From Palaemon carinicauda (Eukaryota > Arthropoda > Malacostraca > Decapoda > Palaemonidae), in the NCBI RefSeq assembly GCF_036898095.1, contig NC_090735.1, positions 3,142,978 to 3,206,977 of the forward strand: a stretch of DNA of 64,000 nt. The letters are read 5' to 3'. Positions within the stretch are counted from its first letter, which is position 1. The number at the start of each line of letters is the position of its first letter. The notes beneath the pieces are model-generated. The model was not told the origin of the DNA, did not search any database, and saw only the letters and a program-made list of their open reading frames with translations. Positions 45,921 through 59,420 of the stretch are shown here, piece by piece. The position numbers and the translations under genes are program-made.

Positions 45921-47200
45921 CTATCATTTACAACATATTTGAAACAATTATTATAAAATGTACATTTATGAGTTATACAAGAAAATTATGTCACTAAGTT
46001 TTAATGATTATTATTTGTATCAAAATTGTAAATGACAAAACAGTATTAACAAATGATAAACAGTATTTATTAAATGACAAAACAGTATTATGTATAAAAA
46101 AGCAACTGGTTTTAAGCATTTGATATTCTCATTACCATTTTCAGTTTACATCCTATTTATAGTTATTTTTTAGATTCACAAAGCAACCCTAGCTATAAAA
46201 CGACCTTTAATAGGTTTAAAAGATATGATATACAATCTACATTTCTATCGCAAATTAAATTTCCAACCACAACATTACTCTCTAAATCTGTAAATGTTAT
46301 TAGTTTAAAAGTACTAACCTTTTAAGATAATTCTTCAAAATACTACATTGGAAAGAACATTGCAAGAATTCACCAACTTATCAAAAAAAAAAAATTCTTT
46401 AAGCCTTCCTAAACATAACAATGGCTCCCATTGCCTTAAAATATTGATCATGACCCGATTTATTTTCTTTCAACCGAGGCAGTGCTTTGGATGCATTTCC
46501 TACATCCCTAAAAAGTTCAGCCTACTTTACGTATTAAGAACCAGATATGTCGGCATTCTTTTCATAAAATATTAATCTTGACCGTTTCATCACGTTTAAC
46601 TAATATTCTAAGCCCTTCAGGAATAATCTTGAAACTTTACTTTAAAATCACTCTTAGAAAATCTTTAAGCAAATTTCCTGTGAATGTTGATTTAAAACTA
46701 CTAAACTAATGGTTTCCTTTTCTTAAGACTACCATAAATTATATTACTATTCCTTACATAAAACCTTTTAATATAAATTTAATTTGTAAAAATACTCCAA
46801 ACTACAACTTATTAACTATATAGGCTGTATTCTAGACTAGAGCACGAAGCATTTAATGGCATCTTTTGTATAAAGAATGTGCAAAGCTTAAAACCAGTAG
46901 ACAAGATATTTCATCCATCTTAGAGCAATTTTGTCATTCTAATATTTTTAAACAAATTCCTATTCACTAGATAGAAGAAAAATACAAAGGATTTTCTACT
47001 ATAAACAAGCATTTAGAACTTTTTATGTGACCAAAATAAGTAAAAATATTGATGTTTTGGGAAAAAAAATTAATTCAACAAAAATTACTAAAAGAAATTA
47101 TATTAAGTTTACAAATACTTTGGGGGAAAATAGTTTTAAAACAATCTAAACTTATTTAGAAAGAGGTACATTATTTTATTGTGGATATAACCTTTATTCT

Positions 47201-47202
<2 letters not shown>
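45921..47202. other. No gene recognised
   Basis: Strongly AT-rich DNA with a short repeated word (aaatgacaaaacagtatta type, 46025-46095). No gene. Confidence 0.4.

Positions 47203-47271
<69 letters not shown>
47203..47271. repeat. (GA)n microsatellite
   Basis: Pure GA repeat of about 34 units. Confidence 0.97.
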
Positions 47272-47273
<2 letters not shown>

Positions 47274-47519
47274 TTAAACTTCTAATGGTTAGAAAGACTT
47301 TAAATACAGTGATTCCATTCACAAATATTCAAAATTATTCTATTTATGATTTTCCCTGCTCTCCCTTACACAAGATAAACTGATTAGTCGCTCGCCCAGT
47401 ACATAAACCTATCCAATCAATAAAAAGTGGAATCTTCACAGAGCATACTTGGATCTCTCTTTAACCAAAATCTATGGAAAATAATTCTGTTAACGGGGAC
47501 TTTACATGAAATTTTCAGC

Positions 47520-49064
47520 CAAGAATGAGAGAGAGATTACAATAGATGAAGTGAGGAGAGCACTAGATGAAACTAGAGTAGGAAAAGCATCTGGTATGGA
47601 TGGTGTGAGAGCTGAGATGTTGAAAGAGAGGGGTGTGACTGTACTTGAATGGTTGGTGAGATTGTTTAATATGTGTTTTGTGTTGTCAATGGTACCAGTA
47701 GATTGGGTTTGTGCATGTATTGTACCACTATATAAGGGTAAGGGAGATGTGCATGAGTGTTGTAATTCAAGAGGTATTAGTTTGTTAAGCGTAGTTGGAA
47801 AAGTGTATGGTAGAGTATTGATTAATAGGATCAAGGATAAAACAGAGAATGCAATCTTGGAAGTACAGGGTGGTTTTAGAAGAGGTAGGGGTTGTATGAA
47901 TCAGATTTTTAGTTAGGCAGATATGCGAGAAATATTTAGCAAAAGGTAAGGAGGTGTATGTTGCGTTTATGGATCTGGAGAAAGCGTATGATAGAGTTGA
48001 TAGGGAAGCAATGTGGAATGTGATGAGGTTATATGGAGTTGGTGGAAGGTTGTTGCAAGCAGTGAAAAGTTTCTACAAAGGTAGTAAAGCATGTGTTAGG
48101 ATAGGAAATGAAGTGAGTGATTGGTTTCCGGTGAGAGTGGGGCTGAGACAGGGATGTGTGATGTCGCCGTGGTTGTTTAACTTGTATGTTGATGGAGTGG
48201 TGAGAGAGGTGAATGCTCGAGTGCTTGGACGAGGATTAAAACTGGTAGGCGAGAATGACCATGAATGGGAGGTAAATCAGTTGTTGTTTGCGGATGATAC
48301 TGTACTGGTTGCAGACACAGAAGAGAAGCTTGGACGATTAGTGACATAATTTGGAAGTGTGTGTGAGAGAAGGAAGTTGAGAGTTAATGTGGGTAAGAGT
48401 AAGGTTATGAGATGTACGAGAAGGGAAGGTGGTGCAAGGTTGAATGTCATGTTGAATGGAGAGTTACTTGAGGAGGTGGATCAGTTTAAGTACTTGGGGT
48501 CTGTTTTTGCAGCAAATGGTGGAGTGGAAGCAGATGTACAGTACGTCAGAGAGTGAATGAAGGTTGCAAAGTGTTGGGGGCAGTTAAAGGAGTAGTAAAA
48601 AATAGAGGGTTGGGCATGAATGTAAAGAGAGTTCTATATGAGAAAGTGATTGTACCAACTGTGATGTATGGATCGGAGTTGTGAGGAATGAAAGTGATGG
48701 AGAGACAGAAATTGAATGTGTTTGAGATGAAGTGTCTAAGGAGTATGGCTGGTGTATCTCGAGTAGATAGGGTTAGGAACGAAGTGGTGAGAGTGAGAAC
48801 GGGTGTAAGAAATGAGTTAGCAGCTAGAGTGGATATGAATGTGTTGAGGTGGATTGGCCATGTTGAGAGAATGGAAAATGGATGTCTTCTAAAGAAGGTG
48901 ATGAATGCAGAGTTGATGGGAGAAGTACTAGAGGAAGGCCAAGGTTTGGGTGGATGGATGGAGTGAAAGCAGCTCTGGGTGATAGGAGGATAGATGTGAG
49001 CGAGGCAAGAGAGTGTGCTAGAAATAGGAATGAATGGCGAGCGATTGTGACGCAGTTCCGGTAG
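47520..49064 (+). pseudogene. LINE reverse transcriptase, copy B, disrupted
   Basis: Carries GKASGMDGVRAEMLKERG, WVCACIVPLYKGKGD, QGGFRRGRGC, VAFMDLEKAYDRVDRE, VGLRQGCVMSPWLFNLY, the catalytic LLFADDTVLVAD, LRWIGHVERM and RPRFGWMDGV. Lesions relative to copy A: a 2-base loss near 47911 that closes the frame; GAA to TAA at 48347-48349; a 5-base insertion (acagt) near 48539; TGG to TGA near 48682; and a 1-base loss near 48909 that shifts the end into another frame. The TAG at 13911 in copy A is CAG here, so that stop is private to copy A. Confidence 0.85.
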
Positions 49065-49327
49065 GCCCTGCTGCTGCCTCCGATGCCTTAGATGACCGCG
49101 GAGGTAGCAGCAGTAGGGGATTCAGCATTATGAAGCTTCATCTGTGGTGGATAATGTGGGAGGGTGGGCTGTGACACCCTAGCAGTACCAGCTGAACTCG
49201 GTTGAGTCCCTTGTTAGGCTGGGAGGAACGTAGAGAGTAGAGGTCCCCTTTTTGTTTTTGTTTCTTTGTTGATGTCGGCTACCCCCCAAAATTGGGGGAA
49301 GTGCCATGGTATATGTATGTATGTATG
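47520..49327 (+). mobile_element. RTE-like LINE, 5'-truncated (copy B)
   Basis: Begins abruptly at gaatgagagagagattacaa, the equivalent of 13532 in copy A. It is collinear with it to the 3' UTR (gaccgcggaggtagcagcag, then the cccccaaaattggggg palindrome). It ends in a tatgtatgtatg tail, as expected for RTE-type 3' microsatellite tails. By eye the two copies are about 95 percent identical. Confidence 0.9.
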
Positions 49328-50491
49328 CAAGAGGGAAGAAATATGGCAGTTATTCTTTAGCATAGTATATAAGCTAAAATCAATTACTGTTTTTACTTCT
49401 CTATTACATTAATATCAATACTTACTGTACATGTTGATTGCTAGGTATGACAAGCTATTCTACAAACCCAAGGGGGGGGAGTGATTGAACAGCACTAACA
49501 AGCTGTGGATGATTAAACTTATTTTGTCAATTAGCTATCCTCTTGAGCAAATTTTTTTATATCCTTTAAGAGAACATATAGTAGTACAGTACTAGTATAG
49601 ATTTAGTGTTTAGAAAATAATCCACAACAGTTGCTAACAACTGGACGACAGTCTCGAAAGGCAGAGATGAAATGATATAGTTAAAATAATCATTTGGAGG
49701 TTATATCCACATGCAAGTAACATACTTCAATATATAAATCATAGAATGAATTTGAATCGATTGCTAAAATGATGATTAATATAATTTTCCCTTTAGTCAC
49801 ATTTAGATAACTTGTTTACAGCACTTTACACAATTCTAAAAATGATACAATCTTTGTTAAGAGATCCAGAGAAAATTGTCATTTGACTTAACAGTTGTCA
49901 ATTAAAATAGAAAATATGAGCGGAATATTTCTAAGAAAAAAGGCCTTCCTCACTTAATTGATTGTTGTTAAATTTCCTTCTTTTTAAAAAATATTTACAA
50001 TACATTATATAATATAAAACCAATCAATTAAACATTACCTACAATTATTCTGACAAATTATTTTAAGCAGTAATAAGAATCGATTAACTATCGGTATAGC
50101 CTATTCATATTTGCCAACTACTGTAGTTTGCAGGCATCTAAATGAATGAATGTGCTAGTTTGATTTCAAATAATAATGGAAAATTGTAATCTGAATCTTT
50201 AGAAAGTCAAAGCTCAAATGTAGATCTAGACCTAATTGGCAAGTTAAATTTTGGGCATTTAGAATTTACTCGAAAAATAGCATCACCATGTAAATAATTT
50301 AAACAGAAAGATGCTTAGAATTAAAAAGTAATCAAAATAGCTTCATAAAAACAGACTGTAAAGATTAGGAGCTAATAAATTACTGGACACAAGTTAACAG
50401 ATTTTATAATTAACTTCATGGCTTTCAGAAATAATGATGCTTTGATAAACTTGAAATAATGCAGTTCGTTGTGAGTCTATAACACTGATTT

Positions 50492-50522
<31 letters not shown>

Positions 50523-51102
50523 TCTTCAGTTAGTGATTGCTATTAAACCTTCGTGATATAAATGGAGTGATCATAATAACACAGCCCCATAAAATCTCAA
50601 TAACGCAGGTCTACTGAGCATTTAAAGATATTTGTAGTACTGAGATGATATTTCTCATTAGGGCATTTCAATGTTCCAGAAAAGTTTGATGATCAAGTAG
50701 CCACTTCAGTTAAAATGAGTTGGTACTCCTCATTATTTTGTCATCCTCCGAAACTTTCTGGAACTACGACTCGGGTAAATCCTTGATTATTCACTGCTGA
50801 TCTTCGTCTATGTCATTAGGAATTTCCTGGTTTGAGCACGAGGATATAATCTATTTTCTTCACTTTTGATGATTCTGGTCTGGAAAATAAATAAAAGATG
50901 TTAATTGTACAGATATATGTCATTCAAATATTTTACCATGCACTTCAATATCAAGACTATAATTCTAACAAATTGTTCTGAAATGATAAACTATGAATAT
51001 AAAATCTTCTAATGCAATGGATATGCAATAGAGTAAATAACTACAAAACTAGACATGTCTATGACATTTATAATAGAAAATATTACAACAAAAATTAATG
51101 TA
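49328..51102. other. No gene recognised
   Basis: AT-rich DNA with a T-run at about 50490-50521. No supported gene. Confidence 0.4.
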
Positions 51103-51442
51103 CAGGGTGTCCACAAAGTCTGGGTACATAGGAAATTTCACTATTTTATCTATGTTATTTTTCCTGTCCAGATCGAATGATGGCTCTGTCTTAAGTGCGA
51201 ATCGAATTAGCACTTTCAAGTGGACGAAAAGAAAAGATGGTCTTATCGCAAAATTGCTGAAGAATTTAAACTTCGACACCTTTATAGGTAAACTATTTAC
51301 CTTACTGACGTCATGAAATTAATCAAGAAATTTCAAAGAAATAGGCAGTGTATTGGACAAACCATATTGAAAAATTAAAATTTAAATAAGAGTTGTTTTA
51401 AAGTGTTAATCTCCTATGTACCCAAACTTTGTAGACTCCCTG
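51103..51442. mobile_element. Mariner-like MITE with TA target duplication
   Basis: 340 bp bounded by inverted ends cagggtgtccacaaagtctg and its near-complement cccaaactttgtagactccc, both followed inward by the tcctatgtac type sequence. TA dinucleotides flank both ends (51101-51102, 51443-51444). Ends of the form CAGGGTGTCCA.AAAGTC are typical of mariner-like elements. The short frame inside (FKWTKRKDGLIAKLL) may be a transposase scrap but is not recognisable with certainty. Confidence 0.8.
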
Positions 51443-52854
51443 TACATCTTGTAAGGTAGCAAAATTACTTCCTAAATCCAAACAAGGAAATACTTCACTA
51501 CAACAAACAAATGACTGGACTGTGGTAATCTACCAACTACCAGGAGCTCCCGTATTTCTTCAAGAAATACTCAATAAAACATTCAACCTAACACCACAAA
51601 GATTGATTGATTGATTTCAAGTTTTCAGGCATCCTGACATACACCACAAAGAATACCAGGTCAAACACACTAGAGTAGTGTAGGCTACTCATAAAATATT
51701 TGTAAAAAATGGTGTCTAAATCCTGAGCAAAAACAGGACTTACTGACACGGTAAGTTTCAGGAATAAAATTACTTAGTATACAAGATTACAAAGATGTGC
51801 AAATGAATAATTATTGTATTTTCATTCTCCTAAACAAAAAAAAACACTAACTGCAAATTCCTAAATTTATCAAGCAAATGTATCACTCATAACTGAAATG
51901 GCTTAGTAAAATTTCAACATATAATGATTGGATCCTTCATAAACTAACTCCAGCTATTCTATCATATTAATCAATTTAAGTGAATTTTCTGGTTCAATGA
52001 ACTGTTTATTCTACTCATCTTATCTTGCTTTAAAATAGGGAAAACTTATCACAGTCTCCGACTCTCGAAACTAGTCTTAATTAGTTCGTTGATGACCTTA
52101 TTCAATGTTATTGTTTTTTACTTACTGGTTATAACCTACTTCATCCATGAACTAAAATATTCTGCACTAATAAACAAAGAACCTGATCTTGCTAGAGTCA
52201 CATCTTTAACATTCATAAATCCAGAACGCATTTCCTTAGCATTGTTGTCAACTAATTTTTAGGCTTATTATCAGGCAAGGAGCAGGGAATAGCCTCACTT
52301 CTGGGTAACAAGCTACCACCCTCTCTCCTGTAGCTTACTCATGAGGGAGAGCAGAATTATCATCCTTATTTGTCACCACCTCCAAGGAGGTTGACAGAGA
52401 AGGATCAGAAGTTCAGTTACCACATGAACTCCTGCAGACTTCCTCGTTTTTGAGGACGACCCTAATGGTGAGTGGCTTTGTTTCAGTGGATACTACTTCA
52501 TCAAGTTTTACATGACACAAATGTACTGATGGCAAATCCTTTCACTCACTAGTGGAGAAAGACAACGAACAATCATAACCCATGCTACAGGAGCACAACG
52601 AATGGGGATCCACATCTCCTGCTCCTGAAGGTTCTGAACTGATGTCCACCAACCACAGGGAAAGATTGCATATCCACCAACACAAACACAATTTCACTCT
52701 ATAATGAGAAAGAAGTGGCTTCTTGGTGTGCTGGTGAGGGGACAGGGCCTCCCTTCCACACCTGTAACCATGGACACACAAATCTTACCAGCTGAGTTCA
52801 AGCTAAATTCATACTCCTATTAAAGGATGAGTGTTTGTATATGTGTAGGAACAA
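51443..52854. other. No gene recognised
   Basis: The AT-rich first half has no features. The second half (about 52250-52800) is less AT-rich and contains imperfectly recurring tccaccaacc-type words, but no convincing exon. Confidence 0.4.
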
Positions 52855-53624
<770 letters not shown>

Positions 53625-54239
53625 TGTACAATTGGATTCTAACACTATTCTAATATATTGGTAATCAAATTTCACCTTTATTCATTAGTCCAACTAATAA
53701 TTGTCAATGCAGTACAGAATGAAGACCTTACAGTAATCTACTACAAAGAAAATTCAGCCTTGAATAACTAAATATGAATTAAATTATTTAAATAAAATCT
53801 TAGGCCCAATCTATAAACTTAATATTATAAATCCATTGACAAGCTATAATCATCATAATCTATAAATGGGCTAATCCAAATTTAATTTACTAAAGTCACA
53901 TAACAAGCCAACGATATTTTCATAATACCATTCAAATCTAAAAAACCTTACCTTTAGAAAATTCAAGTAATACAGTTAATGGGGTTCTACAGATTGTATG
54001 CTCTCATGGAAAAAGCTGCAGAATTATAAGCCGTCAATTTCCAGTCTCCAATGGCTCATTGTTCAAGATGCACCTGAAATAAAGTTAAAAATATTTAAAA
54101 ATCTCCCATCTTTCTTTACATTCATGTAATGGAATTGAACATGATATTCTTGCTATAATATAGATGTCAGGATTCCTGAAAACTTTAAATCAATCAATCT
54201 TACTCTTACTAACGTTTAAGATACTGAACCAAAATATCT
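53625..54239. other. No gene recognised
   Basis: AT-rich non-coding sequence. Confidence 0.4.
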
Positions 54240-54507
54240 AAAAGAATGCCTGAACAAACTAGAACTAGAAACAAATGTTAACATAAGACACATGAGTGAC
54301 AAACATAGGCTATCTGAACCAAGAACAAATAGTAAATTTGGTGAAAGGGCTTTTAGCTACTGTGCGCCTAGACATTATAATAAACTGCCAACTGAAATGA
54401 AGGACCTAAAGGGAGCAATTGAATTTAAGAAGAAACTAAAGTCATTACTTTTCACAAGATCATATGATTTGGAAGATGCTACAATCAAAGAATTGTATAA
54501 GTTATAA
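54240..54507 (+). pseudogene. LINE C-terminal coding relic
   Basis: The frame KECLNKLELETNVNIRHMSD continues with RLSEPRTNSKFGERAFSYCA, PRHYNKLPTEMKDLKGAIEF and KKKLKSLLFTR, ending at TAA 54505-54507. The pattern R..S.FG.RAFSY.AP..YN.LP followed by FKKKLK..LF is the extreme C-terminus of jockey/CR1-like LINE polymerases. It differs from the ends at 24300 and 17310, so it is a further family. No catalytic part is present. Confidence 0.65.
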
Positions 54508-55355
54508 TGAAAATGTTTCGTTAGATGATTGATATGGACCCGCCCGAGATGTAGTTCACTCGACTTCAGTGGAGGGTTGGATTTAAACCCAAAACAAGTA
54601 ATAATAATTTAAAAGGACCTTTCGAGAAACTTTTACCTATCAATTGGTATTAATGGACTGATTGACATATTTTTCCATCAACAATAATAAATAATTATCC
54701 ACATCCTATCCATAGTAAAGAAAGCCCATACAGATTCTATTATTTTTTATACAAAAATATAGGTGTGTGTCTACAACCTATGATCCCCATCATTGAAAGT
54801 GACCCTCAATAAAGCTAAATGAGATGCCTCCCTCATTGAAGTACAGAAACCTTTGCAGATAAGGGACACTGAAGCACAGTCGAGAGAAACGTTGACAATA
54901 TAAAATGTCTCCCTGGGAACCTACCCAACAATTAGGAACCCAACATAGTGTCTCTTGGGCTTAGAGGTTAGTTGAGATTGGAAAGGTAGACAGGCGTTCT
55001 ACCTTCCCCTGAATGAAGAGGACACACAATTTCCTACTACCACTATGTCAGTAGCATCTAAAATACTAGACTCAAGCACTGGTTAATCAAACCTAGAGAA
55101 AACAGTCACAGGGTTAGCTCTGTCACTCCCTTCTTGAAGTGGTGGATAGTTTCAAAGGGAAGCGTTTGTTATTTCAGCTCCAGATATGTTTTTTTCATGC
55201 TATGAAATTTGGTGTGCAGCAATATATGAAAGAACATCAAAATATATTCTTGAGAATATGGACATGGTTACAGGGCTTAAGCATTTTTGGCTATGGTAAG
55301 CAGCTCTTCTAGGAGAAGGACACTCCAAAATCAAACCATTGTTCTCTAGTCTTGG
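54508..55355. other. No gene recognised
   Basis: Mixed-composition non-coding DNA. The stretch at about 54780-55060 is less AT-rich (cctccctcattgaagtacag, gttctaccttcccctgaatg) and may belong to an unrecognised repeat. Confidence 0.35.
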
Positions 55356-55650
55356 GTAGTGCCATAACCTCTGTACCATGGTCTTCCACTGCCTTGGTTT
55401 AGAGTTCTCTTGCTTGAGGGTACACTCAAGCACAATCTTCCATCTTATTTCTTTTCCTATTGTTTTGTTAAAGTTTTTATAGTTTATACAGGAAATATTT
55501 ATTTCAATTTTGTTACTCTTCCTGAAATATTTTATTTTCCTTGTTTCCTTTCCTCACTGAGCTACTTTCCCTGTTGGGGCCTCTGGGCCTATAGCATCCT
55601 GCTTTTCCAACTGGGGTTGTAGCTTAGCAAGTAATAATAATAATAATAAG
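55356..55650 (+). mobile_element. LINE 3' end with (AAT)n tail (copy 2)
   Basis: Same order as 16383-16746: tagtgccataacctctgtac, ttgcttgagggtacac, cctttcctcactgagc and ctggggttgtagcttag, then a short AAT run (six units). Confidence 0.75.
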
Positions 55651-55882
55651 CGCGTTTCTTACCCATACCCTGCCTATTGTGACAGGTCAGTGTGGGATTG
55701 CTCATCAGTAACCTGTGTTAGAGCCATAGCTGCCAAGGCAGGATCTTTCTCTGCTTGATCCCCATGGGTACCCATGATCAAGTAAGCTCCATTACCCCCT
55801 CCTGGTAGAGGCGAGCAGATCTCTAAGGGCAAGACTCTTGGTATGTCATGGTAATGAGATTTGCAGACCACAGACACCAAAC
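55651..55882. other. No gene recognised
   Basis: Mixed-composition segment (gacaggtcagtgtgggattg; aggcgagcagatctctaagg) with an open minus-strand frame lacking any motif. It may be an unrecognised repeat. Confidence 0.3.
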
Positions 55883-56515
55883 TAGAGGGGCACTCGTTTG
55901 AGCGCAGACCTCCGCTGCGGCAGCTTATTTTTAGACCTTTTGCTCAACCTTTGATCTTAACATGTATTAATTGGCGTGAAATTTCATACACTCAAATATG
56001 AAACAAGTTTGAAGTCTGTGACAATGATGTCCAAACTTATGGCTGATTACGTGATATGGACAGTTTGCTTAACTGTGGAATTGACATTTGCCCTTGACCT
56101 TCCAAATTTAATAATTTCCTTCTTTTTACCTAAGTTAATCCCCGCAAGTTTCATTACTCTATGATTAAAATTGTGGCTGTATGGTTGATGACTGGAATTT
56201 GACCTTTTGCTTGACCTTGACTTTCGACCTTAGCATGTATAAATTGGGATGGATTTTCATACACTCAAATATGAATCAAGTTTGAAGTCTCTGTGACGAC
56301 GTCCAAATTTATGGCTGATTGCGTGATTTGGACATTTTGCTTGACCGCGACCTTGACCTTCTAAATAAAATCATTTTCAGCTTTTAACATAACAGTCAAT
56401 CCCTGCCAGTTTCATTACTCTATCATTAAAACTGTGGCCAGGAAGGTGCTCATTAACAAACACTCCCACAAACAGGGGATAAACATAACCTCCTTTCAAC
56501 TAAACTGGCAGAGGT
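55883..56515. repeat. GACCTT-rich interspersed element, two tandem internal copies
   Basis: The left end reads gaggggcactcgtttgagcg and gacctccgctgcggcagc. The right end reads aacctcctttcaactaaact, then ggcagaggtaa. A ~245-bp internal unit (tttcatacactcaaatatga, agtttgaagtctctgtgac, ttatggctgattacgtgat, gtttcattactctat) occurs at about 55930-56165 and again at about 56195-56435. Words of gaccttgacctt type recur. It looks like a common arthropod MITE/satellite-like family; the name is not known to me. Confidence 0.7.
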
Positions 56516-58153
56516 AAAAACTTTTCAAACTTATTGTTATTACATTTACGGCTGCTCACAATGGGCAAACTTCACACGTGAATCGATGCGACATATCACA
56601 GTCATTTACAATGACATCCTAAGATGCCTCACTAATACCATGAGGCACCATTCAGCTTCAGTGATGTTTATTGAGAATAGATAGGATAAATTGAAAACCC
56701 TAATTCAATGTTCTATAGCAAGTCTCTCCTCTCGCTTACAAACTAGTGAAAATCCCAATTCAAAATGTGCTTGCCAGTGCAGCTTGAATAAAATCCAAAA
56801 TGTGGGAAACTTGGAATTGGGAAGCATCAGCGCAGTGAATTGTATTATGTTTATCTTTGAGGTTGTGGCTATGCAAAATCATCACCACCTATGTAACTTT
56901 GTTGTAATCTCCAGTACAGTTATGATAATTTTATTATAATGTATTATATCATTGTCTGTTTATAAGTGCACTCATTTTCTTCACACCACCTGCTCTATTA
57001 CCAGGATTTTATTATTACAGATTACTATCATTATCTTGGCAAATTTATTTTTCTAACAATTAATTATTTTCTCATTATTCTTTACTGTTAATATGATTAT
57101 CATCAATATTATGAGTACCTGTATTCCTTTTTTATTACTAGTATTATCATTGAGCCAGCTGATATTACTACCACTACTACCAGTATAAAATTATGGAAGA
57201 CCATCTACAGCATCTGCTTACAGTCAACCTAAGGTTCTTCCCTTCCCTGCTATTATCCCATTTTACTATTGGCACAACTGTATCATTGCTTAATGTAACC
57301 CTGCGTCCGTCATCATCACCATCGTCTCCTCCTACGCCTATTAACGCAAAGGGTCTCAGTTATTTTGCCAGAGCTTTTAATTCAATACCTCTCCATTCAT
57401 CATCTCCACACTTCATAGTCCTCACCTATGTAGGCCTGGGTCTTCCAACTGAATAATAATGTTTTTGCTACTGCTGCTGTCATTTTAGATGTTTGTACAT
57501 CTTAAATTTTGTTTTTATCATCCACATCAGCTCATTACAGTATTTTACATATCTATGTTTGGTATTATCTTTTACAATGAGCATTTCATGCTTAATATAT
57601 GATAGTTTAATTGCTAGCGAAAATGAAATGCACTATAAAAAATGGACGAGTGCTGGCTAGTTTGTTTTTTTCTCTATATGTTTAATGGGGGCTGGGGCAT
57701 AATAACTTACGTATCTGTCGATTTAAATGTGAAATATGTTTTCACTCCAAGTCCATTGTTTACATTTGAGAGACTGAAGGGGACTTGCTGTACTGCGCAT
57801 GCGTTTTTTCCATAGATTGCAGTGCTTTCTGAGCATTTACAATGACATATTTGTCAGGTGGTTTTTTTAAACCAATTAACAGCTTACAATTACTTCATAA
57901 GTTCCAGGATGTTGTTCTACAACAGCCATTTTTTTCCCACCTTCGCCTTCAGTTTTAAGTTAACCACCATCTCGTAAAGATGTCTCGAAGAGTGAACATC
58001 AATATTTCGATATTTAGTGTAATTTCGTTTATGTCGGCAATTGATTATGATGGAAATGCTCTCCGTTTAGTGTAAAGCTATTGTTACTCATGTGAAATTA
58101 AAAAATAACAGCGAAATAAGGCCTCAAAGGTCCAATTCTGACTTAATTTTCAG
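56516..58153. other. No gene recognised
   Basis: AT-rich, with clusters of attat/tcatcatcacc-type words (56990-57180, 57300). Moderately CpG-containing sequence lies at about 57770-57990, upstream of a candidate exon. No coding region could be supported. Confidence 0.4.
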
Positions 58154-58211
58154 GGAAAGCTTTTGTAATGATTGCCAAGAAAACAAAAAAGGCGAAGATG
58201 TCAACCATAAG
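58154..58211 (+). CDS. Candidate small internal exon, unidentified
   Basis: Framed by ttaattttcag on the left and the strong donor ataag/gtaagg on the right. In the frame starting at 58155 it encodes ESFCNDCQENKKGEDVNHK without a stop. The C-x2-C pair could suit a metal site, but the family is not recognisable from 19 residues. No partner exon was found. The neighbouring G-rich minisatellite begins 65 bases after the donor. It could equally be chance in AT-rich DNA. Confidence 0.25.
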
Positions 58212-58275
58212 GTAAGGAATTAGTTGTGATTTACTTTTTCATAATGGAAGGATTTATTTGTGATTTACTTTTAGT

Positions 58276-58480
58276 TTGTGACCTGGGAAGTGGGTGTCCG
58301 GCTAGCGGTTGTGACCTGGGAAGGGGGGTCTGGGGGCTTGCCCCCCGGGCTATGGGTTGTGACCTGGGAAGGGGGGTCTGGGGGCTTGCCACCCGGGCTA
58401 TGGGTTGTGACCTGGGAAGGGGGGTCTGGGGGGGGGGGGGGGGGCTTGCCCCTGGATAGGGGTTGTGACCTGGGAACTAC
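58276..58480. repeat. ~50-bp G-rich minisatellite, about four copies
   Basis: The unit gtgacctgggaaggggggtc + tgggggcttgcc.cccgggctatgggtt is repeated. The first copy is degenerate, and the last has a G-run of 19 bases (58427-58443 and neighbours). It is strongly G-rich on the plus strand, with many GGG runs. Confidence 0.95.
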
Positions 58481-58639
58481 TAGGTCAGGTTAGGTGGGTT
58501 TCTTAGGTTTTGTACCCTTTTCCAGATCTGAAAAGTTAAATAATCACGTTTTAGCCTATTTTCAACCATTTACATGAACCATATATTAATCCAACTGGTT
58601 ATATTGGGCTTATTTTGCATTTCTGACCATTATTATTAC

Positions 58640-59420
58640 TGCAAATAACTCAGTAATTGTTTACAATACCACACTCTCCATTTACTCCAAAATAATGCAA
58701 TCCTGCAGTTCTCATCTTGCACAGTAATTAGGTGGTTATTTCAATTCTGGGAAAGCAATAATTAGCAAGATATGGTGAGGAAGGGGGAAGGGGTTATAAA
58801 AAGAAAATAGCTCGGTTTCCTCACCAAACGACTTGGAACTGACATGACATGTCAACATAGTCAACCAAACAGAATTCGTGATGCCAGCGTACATAAACAG
58901 AAGTTCGTGATGCCAGCGTACATAAACAGAAGTTCGTGATGCCAGCGTACATAAACAGAAGTTCGTGATGCCAGCGTACATAAACAGAAGTTCGTGATGC
59001 CAGCGTACATTTGATATACTGTACTGTATATTGAAAATATACCTAATTAATTACTCAAAAGTGTCCATAAAATATGCAATTTACAAATAGTGACAATTTT
59101 GAGTAATCACTCTATTTTTGATTAAGTATATTTTGAATATACAGTAAATCAAATGTACGCTGGCATCACGAACTTCTGTTCATGTACGCTGGCATCACGA
59201 ATTCTGTTTGGTTGACGATGTCAGTTCCTAGTCGTTTAGTGAGGAAACCGAGCTATTTTCTTTTTATTACCCCCTCTCCCCTCTTCAACGTATCTTGCTA
59301 ATTATTGCCTTCCAAGAATTTAAATAACCCCCTAGTTACTGTGCAAGAAGGTGAGAACTGCAGGATTCCATTATATTGGAGTAAATGGAGAGCGTGATGT
59401 TCTATACTATTACCGAAATT
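58640..59420. repeat. Large foldback with embedded 29-bp minisatellite
   Basis: The left arm (58640-59045) and right arm (about 59100-59420) are inverted copies. They share ctctccatttactcc, tgcagttctcatcttgcac, attagcaagatat, aatagctcggtttcctcac, accaaacagaattcgtgatg and complements. The left arm holds five copies of gtgatgccagcgtac (29-bp unit, 58873-59008); the right arm holds only two (59155-59208). The spacer is short and AT-rich. No ORF. Confidence 0.9.

Noticed and set aside
58226..58493. Gly/Trp-rich frames as a small protein
   Set aside because: They are translations of the ~50-bp G-rich minisatellite.
58870..59010. 29-bp repeats as a CRISPR array
   Set aside because: Contiguous units without spacers, inside a foldback arm.
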